Below, in pieces: positions 5,553 through 6,917 of a stretch of 6,917 nucleotides of DNA. The notes beneath the pieces are model-generated. The model was given only the letters and a program-made list of their open reading frames with translations, searched no databases and was not told the DNA's origin. Position numbers and translations under genes: made by a program. The number at the start of each line of letters is the position of its first letter. The first letter of the stretch is position 1. The DNA is from an uncultured Alphaproteobacteria bacterium (GTDB lineage: Bacteria > Pseudomonadota > Alphaproteobacteria > Puniceispirillales > Puniceispirillaceae), in the NCBI GenBank assembly GCA_913031555.1, contig CAJWDO010000087.1, forward strand, positions 1 to 6,917, given 5' to 3'.

Positions 5553-6446
5553 TCAGCTTCCCTGCCGGGTCCCTTGCGGTTCGGTGTAATAGGGAAGGTG
5601 TTCAACCCGCGGCGTGTATTCACCACGTGCCACAAGCCCGTCCAGATGGTCGGCAATCTGGTCCAGCCGCGCGAACCACACATCCTTTGTCCGCAAGGTT
5701 TCCTCGAGCCACGCCTCGACCTGACGCCAGCGCGCCAGCCTGCCCGTCAGGAACGGATGGATGATCAGCATGAAAAATCCACCAGCCTCATAGGCGGCGT
5801 CGAACTCCTCCCAGAAAGCACCAAGGCCGGCCGATGGTGCCTTGACCGGCATCATATAGCCGATCTCGGCATAATGCGCGAAGGGCGGCCAGTCATCGGT
5901 GCCCCAATGCACCGGCATTTCCCAGAACCCGCCTGCCGCCGTTTCCACCCGATAGGGGATGTCGTCGGCCATCATCGATGATTCATACCGGAACCCATGC
6001 TCGACCAGAAGATCGACCACCTCCTGATTGATGTTGTAGACAGGCGCCCGGTACCCCGCCGGCGTGCCGCCACAATATTTCCGGTAAGCCGCCAGCGCGC
6101 GCTCGAACCAATAGCGCTGGTCGGGTGCCTCGATCGGATCCTCGTGAAGATAGCCATGATGCCCGATTTCATGGCCACCCTCGAGGATCGCCTCGACCGC
6201 ATTCGGATAAGTCTCCACGCACCAGCCGGGAAGAAAGAAGGATTGCTGGATGCCATACCGGCGGTAGGTGTCAAGAATCCGCGGGATGGCGACTGTTGGG
6301 CCATAGCGCCCCATGCTGATCGGATACAGCCTGTCATGCGCGTCCTCGGGCCTGGCGATATGGATCAGGCTGTCAGCATCCATATCGAAGGAAATCACGC
6401 ACGCGCATCTGGCTCCGTTCGGCCATGGTACGGGGTTCTGGATCAT
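5553..6446 (-). CDS. CE4-family (polysaccharide deacetylase-like) metal hydrolase, HpPgdA/PuuE-like
   Basis: Metal-dependent amide hydrolase of 297 residues with the NodB/CE4 fold and no signal peptide, so cytoplasmic. Motifs in order: SFDMDADS (Asp21 likely base, Asp23 likely metal ligand), GHEIGHHGYLHE (His97 and His101, metal ligands), GYRAPVY (131-137), the DDWPPF segment (184-189) and IIHPF (228-232, His230). The YGPTVAIPRIL stretch (48-58) and GHEIGHHGYLHE resemble the Helicobacter pylori HP0310 (HpPgdA) and allantoinase PuuE group rather than secreted chitin or peptidoglycan deacetylases. Start ATG 6446 has GGGAGG five bases upstream. It lies 53 bases after an ABC ATPase gene and 19 before a cytosine deaminase gene. 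A cytoplasmic site and nucleobase-gene neighbours make a small amide or cyclic ureide a plausible substrate, but this is inference; a sugar N-acetyl group remains possible. Confidence 0.88.
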   Translation of the reverse strand: MIQNPVPWPNGARCACVISFDMDADSLIHIARPEDAHDRLYPISMGRYGPTVAIPRILDTYRRYGIQQSFFLPGWCVETYPNAVEAILEGGHEIGHHGYLHEDPIEAPDQRYWFERALAAYRKYCGGTPAGYRAPVYNINQEVVDLLVEHGFRYESSMMADDIPYRVETAAGGFWEMPVHWGTDDWPPFAHYAEIGYMMPVKAPSAGLGAFWEEFDAAYEAGGFFMLIIHPFLTGRLARWRQVEAWLEETLRTKDVWFARLDQIADHLDGLVARGEYTPRVEHLPYYTEPQGTRQGS

Positions 6447-6451
6447 CTTGG

Positions 6452-6457
6452 CCTCCC
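6452..6457 (-). promoter_or_regulatory. Ribosome binding site of the deacetylase-like gene
   Basis: CCTCCC on the plus strand reads GGGAGG on the minus strand, five bases before ATG 6446. It supports this start and suggests good independent initiation after the 53-base gap. Confidence 0.7.
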
Positions 6458-6499
6458 TTGAATTTTAATCGGTGCAAGTTGCGCGGCCATACCGCATGG

Positions 6500-6917
6500 T
6501 CAATTCGCGCCTATATAATGGGCCTGTTCCGCGGTCCAGCTGAGATAAATGGTGGTGGCCGTCTTCAGGTTCATTTTCGAAAGTTCACGCTCCTGAAGCT
6601 GAACCTTCAGCTCGCTGCCATCTTCCGCCTCGAGGAACAGCGTCACCACCGAGCCGATGAACTCCTCCGAGATCAGCGAACACGCGATGGCATTGCCACG
6701 CCGCGGCTTTGTGGTGGAAATCTGCGCCAGGTCGGCCGCCACGACGAATTGCGCCACCTCGCCCTTCTGCGGCTTGTCATGCTTCCCGAGATCAACGGTG
6801 AAACTGCCAAGGCTACCGTCAATCGTCACCGTCTTCGCCGACGCCTTGGCTACAGTGCCGGAGATGATGTTGTTGCGCCCGACAAATTCGGCGACGAACC
6901 TGTTGGCCGGCGCGCGG
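6500..6917 (-). CDS. ABC importer ATP-binding protein, PotA/FbpC type, C-terminal TOBE region (partial)
   Basis: The reading frame is open from the right edge to TGA at 6500-6502, giving 138 C-terminal residues. They begin PANRFVAEFVGRNNIISGTV, the junction seen in PotA/CysA/FbpC-type ATPases between the nucleotide-binding domain and the TOBE tail. The following beta-rich segment (VTIDGSLGSFTV, GNAIACSLISEEF, GSVVTLFLEAEDGSELKVQL, and near the end TATTIYLSW) fits a TOBE domain, which often binds regulators or small ligands. Walker motifs would lie outside the window. The GTG at 6829 is internal, because the conserved PANRFVAEFVG segment lies before it in frame. It is a different ATPase class from the plus-strand importer, so a second transporter (usually polyamine, iron or small organic solute) feeds the same operon as the deacetylase and deaminase. 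Substrate unknown. Confidence 0.9.
   Translation of the reverse strand, partial: RAPANRFVAEFVGRNNIISGTVAKASAKTVTIDGSLGSFTVDLGKHDKPQKGEVAQFVVAADLAQISTTKPRRGNAIACSLISEEFIGSVVTLFLEAEDGSELKVQLQERELSKMNLKTATTIYLSWTAEQAHYIGAN

Noticed and set aside
5534..5683. 50-residue N-terminal extension of the deaminase
   Set aside because: It overlaps the 3' end of the deacetylase gene, shows no similarity to the deaminase fold, and AGGAG lies exactly before ATG 5533, where the Fcy1-like protein begins.
5057..5764. Long plus-strand open frame antisense to the deaminase and deacetylase genes
   Set aside because: It mirrors well-supported minus-strand genes, has no recognisable family and low-complexity Arg/His/Pro-rich composition typical of antisense frames in GC-rich DNA.
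6487..6499. Short inverted repeat CCAT-ACCGC-ATGG after the partial ATPase gene
   Set aside because: A four-base-pair stem without a T run is too weak to call a terminator or an operator.
6447..6499. Promoter for the deacetylase-deaminase pair in the 53-base gap
   Set aside because: Only a small AT-rich patch (AATTTTAAT) is present; no convincing pair of -35 and -10 elements could be assigned.

Overview
The window is GC-rich, densely packed bacterial DNA. Its operon style, ABC transporter families and codon choice suggest an alphaproteobacterium, but no rRNA or marker gene is present, so this is inference only. Two gene clusters face each other and meet at a hairpin terminator near position 5040.

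The plus-strand cluster (1-4999) opens with the last ~351 residues of a dihydropyrimidinase/D-hydantoinase cut by the left edge. A complete four-gene ABC importer follows: an ATPase of the SsuB/TauB/ThiZ type, two membrane permeases that overlap by ATGA, and a secreted NMT1/THI5-like substrate-binding protein with a signal peptide. The second permease carries about 110 extra N-terminal residues that look membrane-embedded. The two spacers flanking the ATPase gene each hold a mini-ORF of 20-21 codons that starts on the previous gene's stop codon.

The minus-strand cluster (6917 down to 5084) runs, in transcription order, through the C-terminal part of a second ABC ATPase of the PotA/FbpC type with a TOBE-like tail (cut by the right edge), a CE4-family deacetylase-like hydrolase, and a small zinc deaminase. 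By remembered alignment, the deaminase matches fungal cytosine deaminase (yeast Fcy1) at every catalytic and base-binding position I could compare.

The simplest joint reading is a nucleobase (pyrimidine) uptake and breakdown locus. Cytosine would be deaminated to uracil, uracil would be reduced by enzymes not in this window, and dihydrouracil would be opened by the dihydropyrimidinase. The THI5-like importer, whose family is linked to pyrimidine-type ligands, would bring in the base or a related cyclic ureide. The CE4 hydrolase and the PotA-type transporter are less certain; the hydrolase may act on a small amide or cyclic ureide rather than on a polysaccharide. No RNA genes, insertion sequences, CRISPR arrays or riboswitches were seen, and no gene-free stretch exceeds 300 bases.
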